Of a stretch of DNA of 64,000 nucleotides, positions 9,300 through 20,000 are shown in pieces. Each line of letters begins with the position of its first letter. Within the stretch, counting starts at the first letter, position 1. Source of the stretch: Trissonchulus latispiculum (taxonomy: Eukaryota > Nematoda > Enoplea > Enoplida > Ironidae). The notes under the pieces were generated by a model. It saw only the letters and a program-made list of their open reading frames with translations, was not told the origin of the DNA and searched no databases. The DNA lies in contig JASAND010023977.1 of the NCBI GenBank assembly GCA_030248195.1, forward strand, positions 1-64,000. The letters run 5' to 3'. The position numbers were made by a program, and so were the translations under genes.

Positions 9300-11643
9300 A
9301 CAAGTCGACCCCTAAAAGGGATGAAGTTCTGCAACCGAGACTTCAAATTCAATACTTTATTGAAAAGCAAACATTAATGATTCAGACACAGCGACACCGG
9401 ATATTGGTTCTTACTCCGTTAAGCAGTTATAGGTCCTCTCATTTTGCGTGAATTTTGATCTAACTTCTTTTGCAAAACTGCACAAACTTTTCCGATTATT
9501 TAGCTACTTTTAGAGATCACCTGCCTGTTTTCAGATCTACCATACAAAATTTGCAAAATACAAATTATTTTTATTTGTAACAGTTAGTCAAAACTACAAA
9601 CCGCAACTCAAAGGAAGATGTTCTGTACAGAAAAACGAAATAGGATTTTTTACAGTAGTTTTGGCCGAAAGCAGTTTCCAAATTAATTTTCCCGAATCTA
9701 CAGTATTACATCAATGATGGTCAATATTGTATTAATTGCTGGTCTTTCTAAGTCAATAATAATACGTCTGGATTTATCTACTTTGTATCCTAACTTATGT
9801 TTTATTGTCAGAGCTAGCTTTCTTTCTAGTGTAGATCTGGTCAGATACTTAACTAATTTAGTTTTCAGCTATTACAACATGGTAATCTTATGTGATAAGG
9901 TGATAATTTTATCGAGGCAAACATTGTCCTTTTGCTTCAGTCAGTCATAACGATATTAACAGCGAACAGCATTTGTAAGATACAGCCAGTTTGCTAGACG
10001 GCTGCTTGTCAAATGTTCGCAAAATCTACATATCTCATTTGCATAAATGCTAGATACTCTTCAAAACTGTTTTGAGAATTGAAATTTTAAGGGGGGGGCG
10101 ATAAAAATATCCGTGCAATACAAATTCTGGCTCAAGGGGGAGGATGGTGGACGGGCGATAAAATATTACAAGAACGAGATGTATAATAAGGGTTAACACA
10201 AGCACACAAAAATCAAGAATTAAAATTAATCCAAAAAGGCCAAAATTCGCCATTACGACATGCTTGGCCCCCTTTGGTTAAAAAAAATGAGCTCAACAGT
10301 ATACGAGACCAGTGTTGAATATAGGGAAAACTTGAATTGAGAATCGTTTCATAGTGCAATCCCTATCAATTTTCCCTGTAAATAGTTCTGCCTCCAGGCA
10401 GAACAAAAATCCAAACTGATTCTGAAGAGAATATAATCTTACACGTCCCAACAGAAGCACTGTATTTGCACAGGTCAAGCTCTACACTTTTGCTTGTTTG
10501 ACAAATATATCAGAAAATAAGATTACAAGGGTTTAATAAAAACAACCTTTATCGCAAAATGCAACCTATGCAAGTGTCTATCAAACTTTTTTACGTGCTA
10601 GGAAATATTTCTTGCAGTGCATTTTATAGACGAAATGCAATAAAACGACGATTTTATCAGCAAAACTGGGGGGCATTTTTTGTGCTCCCAAAAGGCGAGA
10701 TTTCCAGTTGTTGTTGATTGAGAGAGCTAAAATGTTAAAACTTTAACATTATGTTTAACTACACAACGCACACTGTGATTAACATGTAGTAGTGCAATTC
10801 CAACAGCGTTGCTACACTCACACAAATGACGCTGCAACCAGCGTGCAATCGCTACTAATAATTCGCTTTCTGCAGAAGGCAAAACTTGTATCTAATTTGA
10901 AGTTTGTGCGGTTGTTAAAAATTCGCCAATTCTATAGGGATGGGGAACTGGTTATGCAAGTTCTAGCGTTTCGAAGCTACGCAGTGTCCCTGCAAACAAA
11001 TGTTTTGCCAGAAGGGTGCCAAAAAACGTTTTTGCAAATAAAGATGCACCAACAACGAGTTTAAGCCTCTCAGAAACTGTTGGTGTTTCTGTCACTCAAA
11101 AGTCCACCACATAGTGAGAATTGTTTGATAAAGTTAATTTATTAACAACTGTGAAACTTTTGAAATCAGAAATGAAAGAGAATAAAGAAACCAGAAGACA
11201 GGCACTTGAATTGATGCAGTTTTTAATGAAATCGATTGAAGTAAATAAACATTGCCAGTTGTTCTTTAAAGTAGCATTTTGTTTGGAAACTGTTCTGGAA
11301 ATTCCTGCCCTGGGATAGAAAACCGAAAGGTGATGTAACAGCATATAGTTCTATTATTATAACCTGAAAGCAGCATACGCTATAACTGGAATGATACCAA
11401 CAGTTCCAGCTTGCTATGCCGCGAGACTGAATAAACCTTGAGCAGAGCAGAGCCAGAAAGAGCTATTAATCTCAGCTTTTACGGCAGTAGTATTTTTTGC
11501 TTTAAATCGTGAAGGCTTTAAATATCATGTTTTGATGAATACGCACTTGTTCGGTATTCGCAGACATGTGGTATTAGTACTAATGCAAAGTGCATGCTAG
11601 TAGCTGTAGCATGAGTGCAAAGGGTAGATAAGAGTAAGAAACT
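9300..11643. other. AT-rich host DNA, no gene recognised
   Basis: Composition changes sharply from the G-skewed element to AT-rich sequence. Only short, unconserved open frames occur. No RNA gene, repeat array or splice-bounded exon was recognised. Confidence 0.5.
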
Positions 11644-12635
11644 CTTAAGGTGGTGATTCCTTTTGGAGACATCAACTTTGAACCATTATTACTCAAACAT
11701 TACTTGGAGTTAATAAGCCATGTTTATATCAAAATGCAGCTTAACGTTTGCTCTTTCTAATGAATACAAGGAAACTAACTTTAGTTCTTGGAAGTTATTT
11801 TACTGCATTTTCGAAGTAAATTAATTTTCCAGATTTTTCGCAGACTAAAGTAAATTTTTTCGTGAGGCATCGGCCACATCGTTCGATTCCACTATCAAAT
11901 AGCTGGGGACCCTTTTTTAGTTATTATGATACCGCTCTTCGTTATAAAGAAATTAGCTAAAGTGTATGCGCAACCTGGATTTTGCCTACTTTTCCCAACT
12001 TTGGCAAGCGACCACTTTAGCTAGAAACCAGCAATCGAGACAACTAAAAAAGGGTCCCTGGGTATTTTAGTGTAAAACACGTCCAGTAAGTGGCAACCAT
12101 CTAGCTTGTATAGTAAATGCTCCACAACCGCTGGAAAAAATTTGGTCATGTTCTTGCAAAAACTACATTTTCTATAATAGCAGCGTACGGGGTAGCCGTT
12201 AGAAGATTATAATGTTACGGATAATCGGACTCGACGAGACCTTCAAATTGACACCCGTAGTTTAATTTTACGGCTTATGTAGCTCAAGAAATGGCGCATT
12301 ATTTGATTTCTGCAAAAATGACAAGTTTTCAAAGCCAAAATAGGAAAATCGACTATATCTCACGATAGCGAAAAGCTAGAAAGGTACTTCAAAAAGCAAA
12401 AATGTAGAGCTCGACAAGATCTTTCGAATGAATATAATCATAGCTGTGCAGCAACTGCCTGACTGTCAAAAATTGACAAAAACCACCCTGAACGGAGACG
12501 TCGAATTTTTGAAGCGGGATTGCGCGGAGGGTGTTAGAATGCTAAAAGAACTTATTTTGGAAAGTTTCATCAAATTTCATCTTGATTTGAACCGTCAATC
12601 AACAATATGTGCCCAAAAGGAATCACCACCTTAAG
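11644..12635. mobile_element. non-autonomous DNA transposon with 18-23-bp perfect TIRs flanked by TTAA
   Basis: The left end CTTAAGGTGGTGATTCC... (11644-11666) is repeated in perfect inverse at 12613-12635. Counting TTAA as the target duplication, the element proper is 11649-12630 with 18-bp ends GGTGGTGATTCCTTTTGG. TTAA targets are used by piggyBac and Kolobok; the GG start fits Kolobok-type ends better, but no transposase is present. About 1 kb, non-coding inside. Confidence 0.65.
11906..12058. repeat. 17-bp inverted repeat nested in the TTAA element
   Basis: GGGACCCTTTTTTAGTT at 11906-11922 is exactly inverted at 12042-12058 with 119 bases between. Possibly a second small foldback element inserted in the larger one. 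Confidence 0.6.
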
Positions 12636-12727
12636 CTATCATGCTGAAATCATGTAAGGTACGCTCGGTGCATGAACTCGGAACCCTCCCCCGGTAACTT
12701 CCGGGGTTACACTTTGTACTAAATTCA

Positions 12728-13047
12728 CGCTTTCATACAAGCGTGTGTCTGCTTCCTGATTGGCCCATCAGCCTAAGGCATTGTATAAAATTATTGCATA
12801 ATACAAAAAAATCGAAGGAATGTAATCGGCAACAATTAACAACAACAACGACAACAACAACAACAATTGCATCAACAATATCATTGAAAAGAGCAGAAAA
12901 ATGCTATAAAGTTGTAGAATTAGTTTTTTAATTGCATTAACCTAATTAAAGTCATAATTAATTAATAAAGATTACTAATAAATTACCTGCCGTAAGCCTT
13001 AGGCTAATGGGCCAATCAGCGAACAGACACACGTTTATATGATAGCG
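12728..13047. mobile_element. MITE with about 55-bp imperfect terminal inverted repeats
   Basis: The left end from CGCTTTCATACAAGCGTGTG and the right end, inverse of a string ending GATAGCG at 13047, match over about 55 bases, including the shared core TGATTGGCCCAT and AGCCTAAGGC. The 320-bp unit has no ORF of note. A CAA-rich microsatellite lies at about 12836-12872. No clear target duplication was seen. Confidence 0.65.
12836..12872. repeat. (CAA)n microsatellite
   Basis: CAACAACAACGACAACAAC-type trinucleotide run inside the MITE at 12728-13047. Confidence 0.85.
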
Positions 13048-13704
13048 TATATTTATGTAGTGCGTAGTAGTTGCAGTGCAGCAGCGTCAAGTGTATATAA
13101 AATGGCGGTTCTGGCGAAAACCTGTCTCCAATTCTGGAACAAATCTCCTCACAGGCGGCAAGTCAAAAGTGGGTCCTCTAAATTAGGTGGTTTACGTGCA
13201 AATCGAGGTTTATTACAACCAAACCTAGCAGGTCACTTGGTAACTAAAAAGAAAAACTGGACTTGGAATACAAACAAAAATAAATATCGCTATTCATTTT
13301 CTATTCATTTTTCAATTGTATTTTATTATTGTACCTACAATCTGCTAGTGTTTCAGGAAGGCCTGTCTGAGTCGCTTTCGCTCGCCGATAGGACGCCGGC
13401 TATCGGCGGGATGCAAATCAACAGTCAGAAATTTACAATTTAGAGCAACTAACTTTAAAATGAACTCCAAATCTAACTATGCTAAAAAGCAGAAGCTAAT
13501 ACTACTAAACTACGCCTCGCGAAACTGCTTAGGTATACCCAGTACAGTCAAAATTAAATTTTTCTTCGTCTTTCTTTTGCAGTAATCCACCAACGCACGA
13601 AACAATTCTTTAGTAATCCACTACTACAAGACTAATAGGGCAGTACTCGATGGCGCTTCCAGCCAAAATTTTAGTAATCCAAAATCCAGAATTGAATCCA
13701 AAAC

Positions 13705-13857
13705 TTCAATAATCCTCAAACAGTAAGCTACTAATGGATCGTGGAAACTGGTAAATTTACAGGCGATTCTGAGTAAATAAATGCCTCAGAATCGCCTGTA
13801 AATTTACCAGTTTCCACCATCCATTAGTACGTAGCTTACTGTTTGAGGATTATTGAA
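13705..13857. repeat. long near-perfect hairpin (foldback MITE), about 65-70 bp arms
   Basis: The sequence from TTCAATAATCCTC (13705) through GGCGATTCTGA reads back in inverse from TCAGAATCGCC to GAGGATTATTGAA (13857) with only a few mismatches and one short insertion; the loop is about 13 bases. Transcription through it would give a long double-stranded stem. A small MITE is the simplest reading. Confidence 0.85.
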
Positions 13858-16226
13858 ATTAATTTAATTAATTTACAAAATACTCAAACACGTAGTATTT
13901 GACTGAGTTGTAATATTATGTTCTTCTGTTTCGCCTTGTTTTTCTAAAAATCCAGCGTCGTTTTTCGTTCCATCTGTATCGATTATCCAAGGTATAAATA
14001 GCTTCAATTCTGTCCTTGTACTGTTCGATAAGTATCCATGATGCTTAGGCATTTTTTGAGTAATTCTTTTTATTTTCTAATGCTTGTTAGAACATTTAAA
14101 TGCGTTTTCTTGTTGAGAGAGAGAGAGAGCTATAGTTATCATCCCTGGCCTACGTGATTGCCAGTAGTAATAGACGTAATGCACAGTGGAGGGAAAATGT
14201 ATCCTTCTTACCTAATTGCACATGCTTGTACTGGCAATAGGTTCTAAGCAAACGCAATCCTCATAAAACAACCAAAGGAAGTTACTTCTTAATATTTCAA
14301 AATTTCGAAAATAGGGACTGGTTGAATACGTCTCTGGGCAAACCGATCCAAAAAAGTTAAGCTTCACCGATTTTCAAGATCAGGACGTAGACTTTATGGG
14401 TTTTCTGCATTTCCTTTTGGTTAATAAGCACTGCTCAGTTTAGATTATTTTGACAGAGTTGTAGTCATATAAATTACGTTGTGAACAGTGAACGAACATG
14501 TAGGTAGTGACTTACTCTATATGGTTTGTAAATGCTCGGAAAAGCATTATATAATTAATTTCTGGGAGGTCAATCTTGTTAATCGCTATGGCAAAATCAT
14601 GATCACTATGTAGTACTTTTGTGAGTGCGCATAAAAGCATTTAACTGTGTGTTGACAAACTGAACCTCGAGCAACTGAAAGTTGACCAATTGAGCGTAAT
14701 CCGCCCCCAGTGCCGCGTTTAGGCTAATTTTGTTTGTCAAATAGGTCAGCCACTGCTTCCCCCCAGTCACGAAAGGACCGGATCTTGTTATCTGATTTTT
14801 GGAATTTGATTCTCAGTGTAGCATTTCGTGAATGGCTCAAGCCTTAATAACATCACCATGTAGTTTGTTTCCAACTTCCAGTGTGTCTCAAGATACGGGG
14901 AGAAAGCTAGCTTCTTGTTAAAACTTCCTGGTGCCTAATGAGCTCTGCACTCGGTTTCCGACAAACTCTGGGGCCTAATTCAGTTTCTCAGTTATTTTTT
15001 CGTCACGGCGAGCTAATTCTGGATGCTAATCGAATTTCTAACCTGTAGACAGTTAGAAGCCGCTTTGTAATTTTCCGGTGGTTCCAAACCGGTTAGGAGT
15101 AGTGTCAGCCCAGAATTTGTTTTTAAAGTTTGACTGGGGTACAGCTGACACCGAATAGTTATCTTTAACACTTACCCGAGGCGTTGAAAAGCCGTTGATT
15201 TGTCCATCACCGACTATGCGATGAACGCACCTCTTCAGCTCCACCCTGAGGCGGCCGCCCCTTAACTCTCGTTAAATTGTGGTCAAAAGGGGGGGAAGGA
15301 ATGAGCTAATTTTGGCGCCGGCAGGTGCCAGAGATGAACAGCAAAAGTAGGGAGCTGATCCTGCTAAACCGATATGGATGTCCGCATATACTTATAAACA
15401 AACATTACGATCAGAAGACAAAACACAGACTATGGATATTCAAGCAAGTTACGATTTAAGATTTTACTTTTGTTGAGTTCTTAGCTTGAGTGGCCAGAGA
15501 CCAGAGTGAGATGTCGCGATGTTGCAGCCTGATGTGTCATTGTAATAAACAGGAAGCAGATTCATAGTCTAGAAAAGTAATATTGTATGTAAGCTCTTTT
15601 ATAACTGAAAAATTGAGATTCATTTGGAAAACTTTTCTATATTGCTCCCCGTTAAAGCATTATATCTGGCTAACGATTACGAAGAAGCAGTCATGCAGAG
15701 TGCCGAATTCAACAATAACGTAACGTAAACTACCGCTCCAAAATATTACTACAGTGCAACTGACAGTGGTCCAATGGCTGGACCTAAATTAATTTGTTAA
15801 CTATTAATTAACTCAATCCTGGAAAGTACATTATTTTTTGAAAAGTATATGCATTTTCGAACTGAAACTGAATTTTCACCAATAGCTCTGCGAAATTTAG
15901 TACACCACACGCTAGTTTTGCCGAACAAATCTACATTAGATTCAGTACAGCACATAAAGTTTATGCCACGAATGACACACTTTATAGCTAGAATGAAATA
16001 TCCAGAGTGAAACTAGGTTCTTAGCTAATTTTTCCTCGGAAAATTGACTGGGTGGTAAAATTCAAGGGACATTGATGTATTAATTCTCCTTCTATTGTGA
16101 GAGGGTCTTCCCTTGTCAAAAACTTGGACAGTCATTTTTCAAGAGGTCTTAAAGAGGGAACGCGACCGACTTTCGTGACCAACAAATTTGGGGGCACTTT
16201 TTCGCCAGTTAGTTAGGTTGGAAAAG
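13858..16226. other. AT-rich host DNA, no gene recognised
   Basis: A short (GA)n run lies near 14116-14130. Open frames are short and look random. Nothing else was supported. Confidence 0.45.
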
Positions 16227-16231
16227 GAAAG
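16227..16231. repeat. target-site duplication GAAAG, left copy
   Basis: GAAAG directly precedes the 5' LTR and recurs at 21142-21146 directly after the 3' LTR. Five bases is typical for Ty3/Gypsy and related integrases. Confidence 0.9.
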
Positions 16232-16380
16232 TGTAGTGTCTGAGCCATGTAATGACATTCACGTGTTAATCTTTAATGACAATCTGCTGTATTGACTAAT
16301 ATGCAAATTAACTTTGTTGCTATTTAACCCGTTGCTTTTGTGCAATAAATCAGTCGGCTTGTTTCCTCTTGAATACTACA
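16232..16380 (+). repeat. 5' LTR (149 bp)
   Basis: Begins TGTAGTGTC and ends GAATACTACA, so the ends form a 6-bp inverted repeat TGTAGT/ACTACA. Contains an octamer ATGCAAAT at 16301-16308, a TATTTAA box near 16321 and AATAAA at 16344-16349. Very short for a Gypsy LTR. Confidence 0.95.
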
Positions 16381-16381
16381 T

Positions 16382-16398
16382 TGGCGCACTGGGTAGCG
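16382..16398 (+). other. primer-binding-site position of the Gypsy element
   Basis: TGGCGCACTGGGTAGCG begins one base after the LTR, where a tRNA 3' end should anneal (TGG complements CCA). I do not recognise the matching tRNA species. Confidence 0.6.
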
Positions 16399-16968
16399 CT
16401 TTGATCACCTGCAGATCAAGCGAAAGCCGACGAACCGTCTATAGCTTTGACCGCTTCCAGGTCAAAGCAGGAGAAGATTGCTGATCAGCGTTGGCCGCTT
16501 CAAGGCTTTGACGCAAGAAGAACTTTTCTGCAGTTCTGACCGCTTCCAGGTCAGAACAAGAAGAAGACGTGCTCATTGCTTTGACCGCTTCCTGGTCAAA
16601 GCAAACGAAGAGCAACCGATTGGCTTTGACCGTTTCCAGGTCAAAGCAGAAGCAGACGAGTCAACAGCTTTGACTGCTTTGCAGGTCAAGCAGAAGAATA
16701 CACAGCAGCTTAGACCGTCCCCAGGTCAAAGCAGAAGAAGACGATCGGGTCAGCGCACTCCGCTGCCAGACCAAACCACAAGAAGACGATCGGGTCAGCG
16801 CACTCCGCTGCCAGGTCTGGGCTCAAAACAGAAGCCGGACAGATCCGCTTTGGCCACATCCAGGTCAAGGACGCAGAATCCATTGGGTTTGACCGCAGCC
16901 AGGTCAAACCAAGAACTAGACGGAGGCCGTTCCAAGGCTGAAACTTCCTATCGGGCCGTCTCCAGGCC
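16397..16968 (+). repeat. tandem array of covarying hairpins in the retrotransposon leader
   Basis: A hairpin with a 9-bp stem and 7-base loop (loop type GCTTCCA) recurs about every 41-45 bases. Perfect copies are at 16444-16468, 16578-16602 and 16623-16647 (stem GCTTTGACC/GGTCAAAGC), 16533-16557 (GTTCTGACC/GGTCAGAAC) and 16886-16910 (GGTTTGACC/GGTCAAACC). Weaker copies are at 16397-16422, 16667-16691, 16708-16732 (one mismatch), 16848-16870 (with G-U pairs) and 16954-16968 (4-bp stem). A related duplicated unit (AGACGATCGGGTCAGCG...) lies at about 16738-16823. Base changes in one arm are matched in the other. Spacers are purine-rich (AGAAGAAGAC). The array lies between the primer site and the gag ATG, where packaging, dimerisation or translation signals sit in retroelements. 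Confidence 0.9.
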
Positions 16969-17013
16969 AAGTCAAATCAGCAGCCACAACAGGCGAAGCC
17001 AGGGAGCAGTTCC

Positions 17014-20000
17014 ATGGACCATCTGCCGCCTCCACCGGTCTTCCTTTCCCAACCGGGGGAACCACCAGTCCCTTGGAAAGAATGGATCAGGGCTTTCAAT
17101 ACATATGTGGAAGCCACCACAGGGGCCCACGGGGAACAACCAGGTGCGGTGGTTCCTGATCGTAGGCGTGTTGCCATCCTCTTGCACTGCCTTGGTGCAG
17201 AGGGGCAGCGCATCTACTATGCCATACACCCCGAGGAGGAAGCCGAGGTCACATACCAGGTGGTGGTCGACAGGTTGGCCAGCCAGTTTGGTCCCCGAGA
17301 GAACGTGGTAACCGCCAGGGTCCGTTTCCGGGAATGCTGTCAGGGTTCCAGGAAGGTGGACGAGTGGGTAGCTGAATTGCGGCGCCTGGTGGTCCCCTGT
17401 AAATACAGGGACCTAGAAGAAGAACTGATCCGGGACCAGATTGTGGAGAAGACTGCCAGCCCGAGAACACGGGAAAGGCTACTGATGGAAGGAGATCTCA
17501 CTTTGGAGAAGGCGATATCCGTGGCCCGCCAGGTACAGCAGGCCAGTTTGGATTCCAAGGCGATCACCAGTGGTCAGCCAACTCCTGCAGTGAATATGGC
17601 TGCAACTTCCAGGGCATCCCAGTGGAAGAAGAAACCAAATCAGCCAGCATCGGCCTGTTCTCGGTGTGGCAAGTCAGGACATCACGGCAACGATCCGAAG
17701 TGTCCAGCTACAGGCAAGAAGTGCAACGCCTGTGGAAAGCTGGGCCATTTCTCGAAGGTTTGCAGGTCTTCCGCCAGCAAGCCATCAGGGAAGAAGCCTC
17801 CGCCGAAGAGCAGTTCCAAGCCATCGACTGCTTCACCAGTGGAGATTCTGAAAACCGAAGTCAACAGATGTGCTGCCTCCGGCGATCTCATCGTGCCAAA
17901 CTTTGAGGTCGAAATCGCTGGAGACAGACGATCGATCCCAATGGTGGTGGACACGGGATGTACGAGATCAATCATCCCTTTGACAGTGGTGAAGACGGAA
18001 TTTCCAGAAGCAGACGTAAAGCCATGCTTGCTATCCGCGAATGGATACGGGCGCAATTCCCTGCCAGTAGCAGGAACCGTGGACGCTGTGGTCCGTTTCA
18101 AGGACCGTACAGCGAAAATCAGCTTGATAGTGGTCGACGTCAAGGATAGGCCATTATTTGGATTGGATCTGTTCAGGGCGCTCAGAATACAGCTGAACGC
18201 CAGCAAGCCTGTTCAGGTGAATGCCATCAGTGGAAAGACGGACATCCAAGCCAGGTTCCCGAGCCTGTTCAAAGAACAGCTTGGACCGTTGAAGGGATTC
18301 GTACACAGAATCCGACTGAAGGAGGGGACGAAGCCGATTGCCACGAAACTTCGACGACCTCCACTTGCATTGGTGGACTCAGCGATAGCCGAACTGAAGA
18401 AGATGGAATCCGCCGGCATCATTGAAAAGATAGAAGCAGCCGAGTGGGTTCATCCCATGGTAGTAGTACCAAAGAAAAATGGAGAAGTCAGGGTTTGCTG
18501 CGACATGCGGAACCTGAACCAGTCAGTGGTTGCCGATCAATATCCGCTGCCAACAAACGAAGAAATCCTGTCGGAAGTTGGGCAAGCGAAGATCTTCAGC
18601 AAAGTGGATCTACGCAAAGCCTATTTCCAGTTGCCGTTGGCAGAGGAGAGCCGTCAGCTCACGGCTTTCCTTACTCCAATTGGCTTATTCCAGTACTGCA
18701 GGCTGCCGATGGGATACAAAAGCTCCGCCAGCATATTCCAGAAGGCGATGGAGCAAATTCTATCAGGAATTCCAGGAGTGGTTCCATTGATTGATGACAT
18801 CCTCATCTATGGGCACTCACGCGAAGTCCATGATGAACGATTGTTCAGCGTGCTGAAGCGACTGGACGAAGTGGGCGCCACTCTGGAACCGAGGAAGATG
18901 GATCTTCATCAAAGGAAGATTGATTTTTGTGGCCACACTCTATCAGATCAGGGTGTTCAGCCACTAAATGATAATGTGGAAGCCATCTCTCGGATGCCTA
19001 AGCCGAAGACCATCAAGGAACTGAAGTCGTTTTTGGGAGCCGCCAATTACTACCTCAGATTCCTGCCGCATTTCTCTACCAGAGTAGAACCTCTGAGAAA
19101 TGCCGAAAGAAGTGATTCAACTCACCTCAACTGGAATGCTGAGATGGATGCTGCCTATCAGGACATCATCAAGGCTCTGTGTAGTAAACCCGTTTTGGGT
19201 TTCTACAGAAAGGGCTGCCAGACATATGTAACGACGGACGCCTCAACTGTGGGAGTTGGAGGTGCCCTCTCTCAAATCCAGGATGGACAAGAAGTTGTCA
19301 TCGCATATGCCTCCAGGAGTTTGTCTCCCACCGAACGACGATATTCGGTGACCGAGCTAGAAGCCTATGCAGTCGTATGGGCGTGCGAAAAATGGAAGTA
19401 CCTCCTATGGGGAAAGCCATTCATCATCCGCACCGATCAACAAGCTTTGGTGTCCTTGTTCAACACACCCATTGGTGCCAAAGGCCATAAGCCTCTACGG
19501 ATCGGAAGATGGTATCTCCGCCTCGCCGAGTTCGACTACAAGGTCGAATATAAGCCTGGAAAGGAGAATGCCTTGGCAGATATCCTCTCTAGATTGCCAC
19601 TGCCGCCGAAGAAATCAGAAGATATCCCAGAAGCTTGGTGTGATGCTTACGTGTCAGCTGTCGCCACAGTAACAGCACTCACGCCGGAGGAGTTGAAGAA
19701 TGAAACTGCAGCCGATCCAGTGTTGGGACGACTGATGTCAACGTTCCGACGCCAGTGGACCAAAGAGGAGCAAGAAGATCCAGAACTGAAGGCTTATTTT
19801 CCAATCCGGAACGATTTGACCTCGATGAACGGTGGAATCTTCAAGGGACCTGCACTGGTGGTTCCAGGTTCTTTGAGGGAGCGAGTTCTTTCGCTCGCCC
19901 ACGAAGGCCATCCAGGCGTGGTCAGAACCAAGCAGCGTCTGAGGGATGCCTATTGGTGGCCTCACATGCAAAACGATGCCGAAGAATGGGTGAAGCGATG

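Noticed and set aside
9714..9950. 78-codon plus frame
   Set aside because: Random-looking hydrophobic frame in AT-rich DNA, no splice or homology support.
16397..16968. Hairpin array taken as a CRISPR-like array
   Set aside because: Units are imperfect, spacers are not unique foreign-like sequences, and the array sits in an animal retrotransposon leader.
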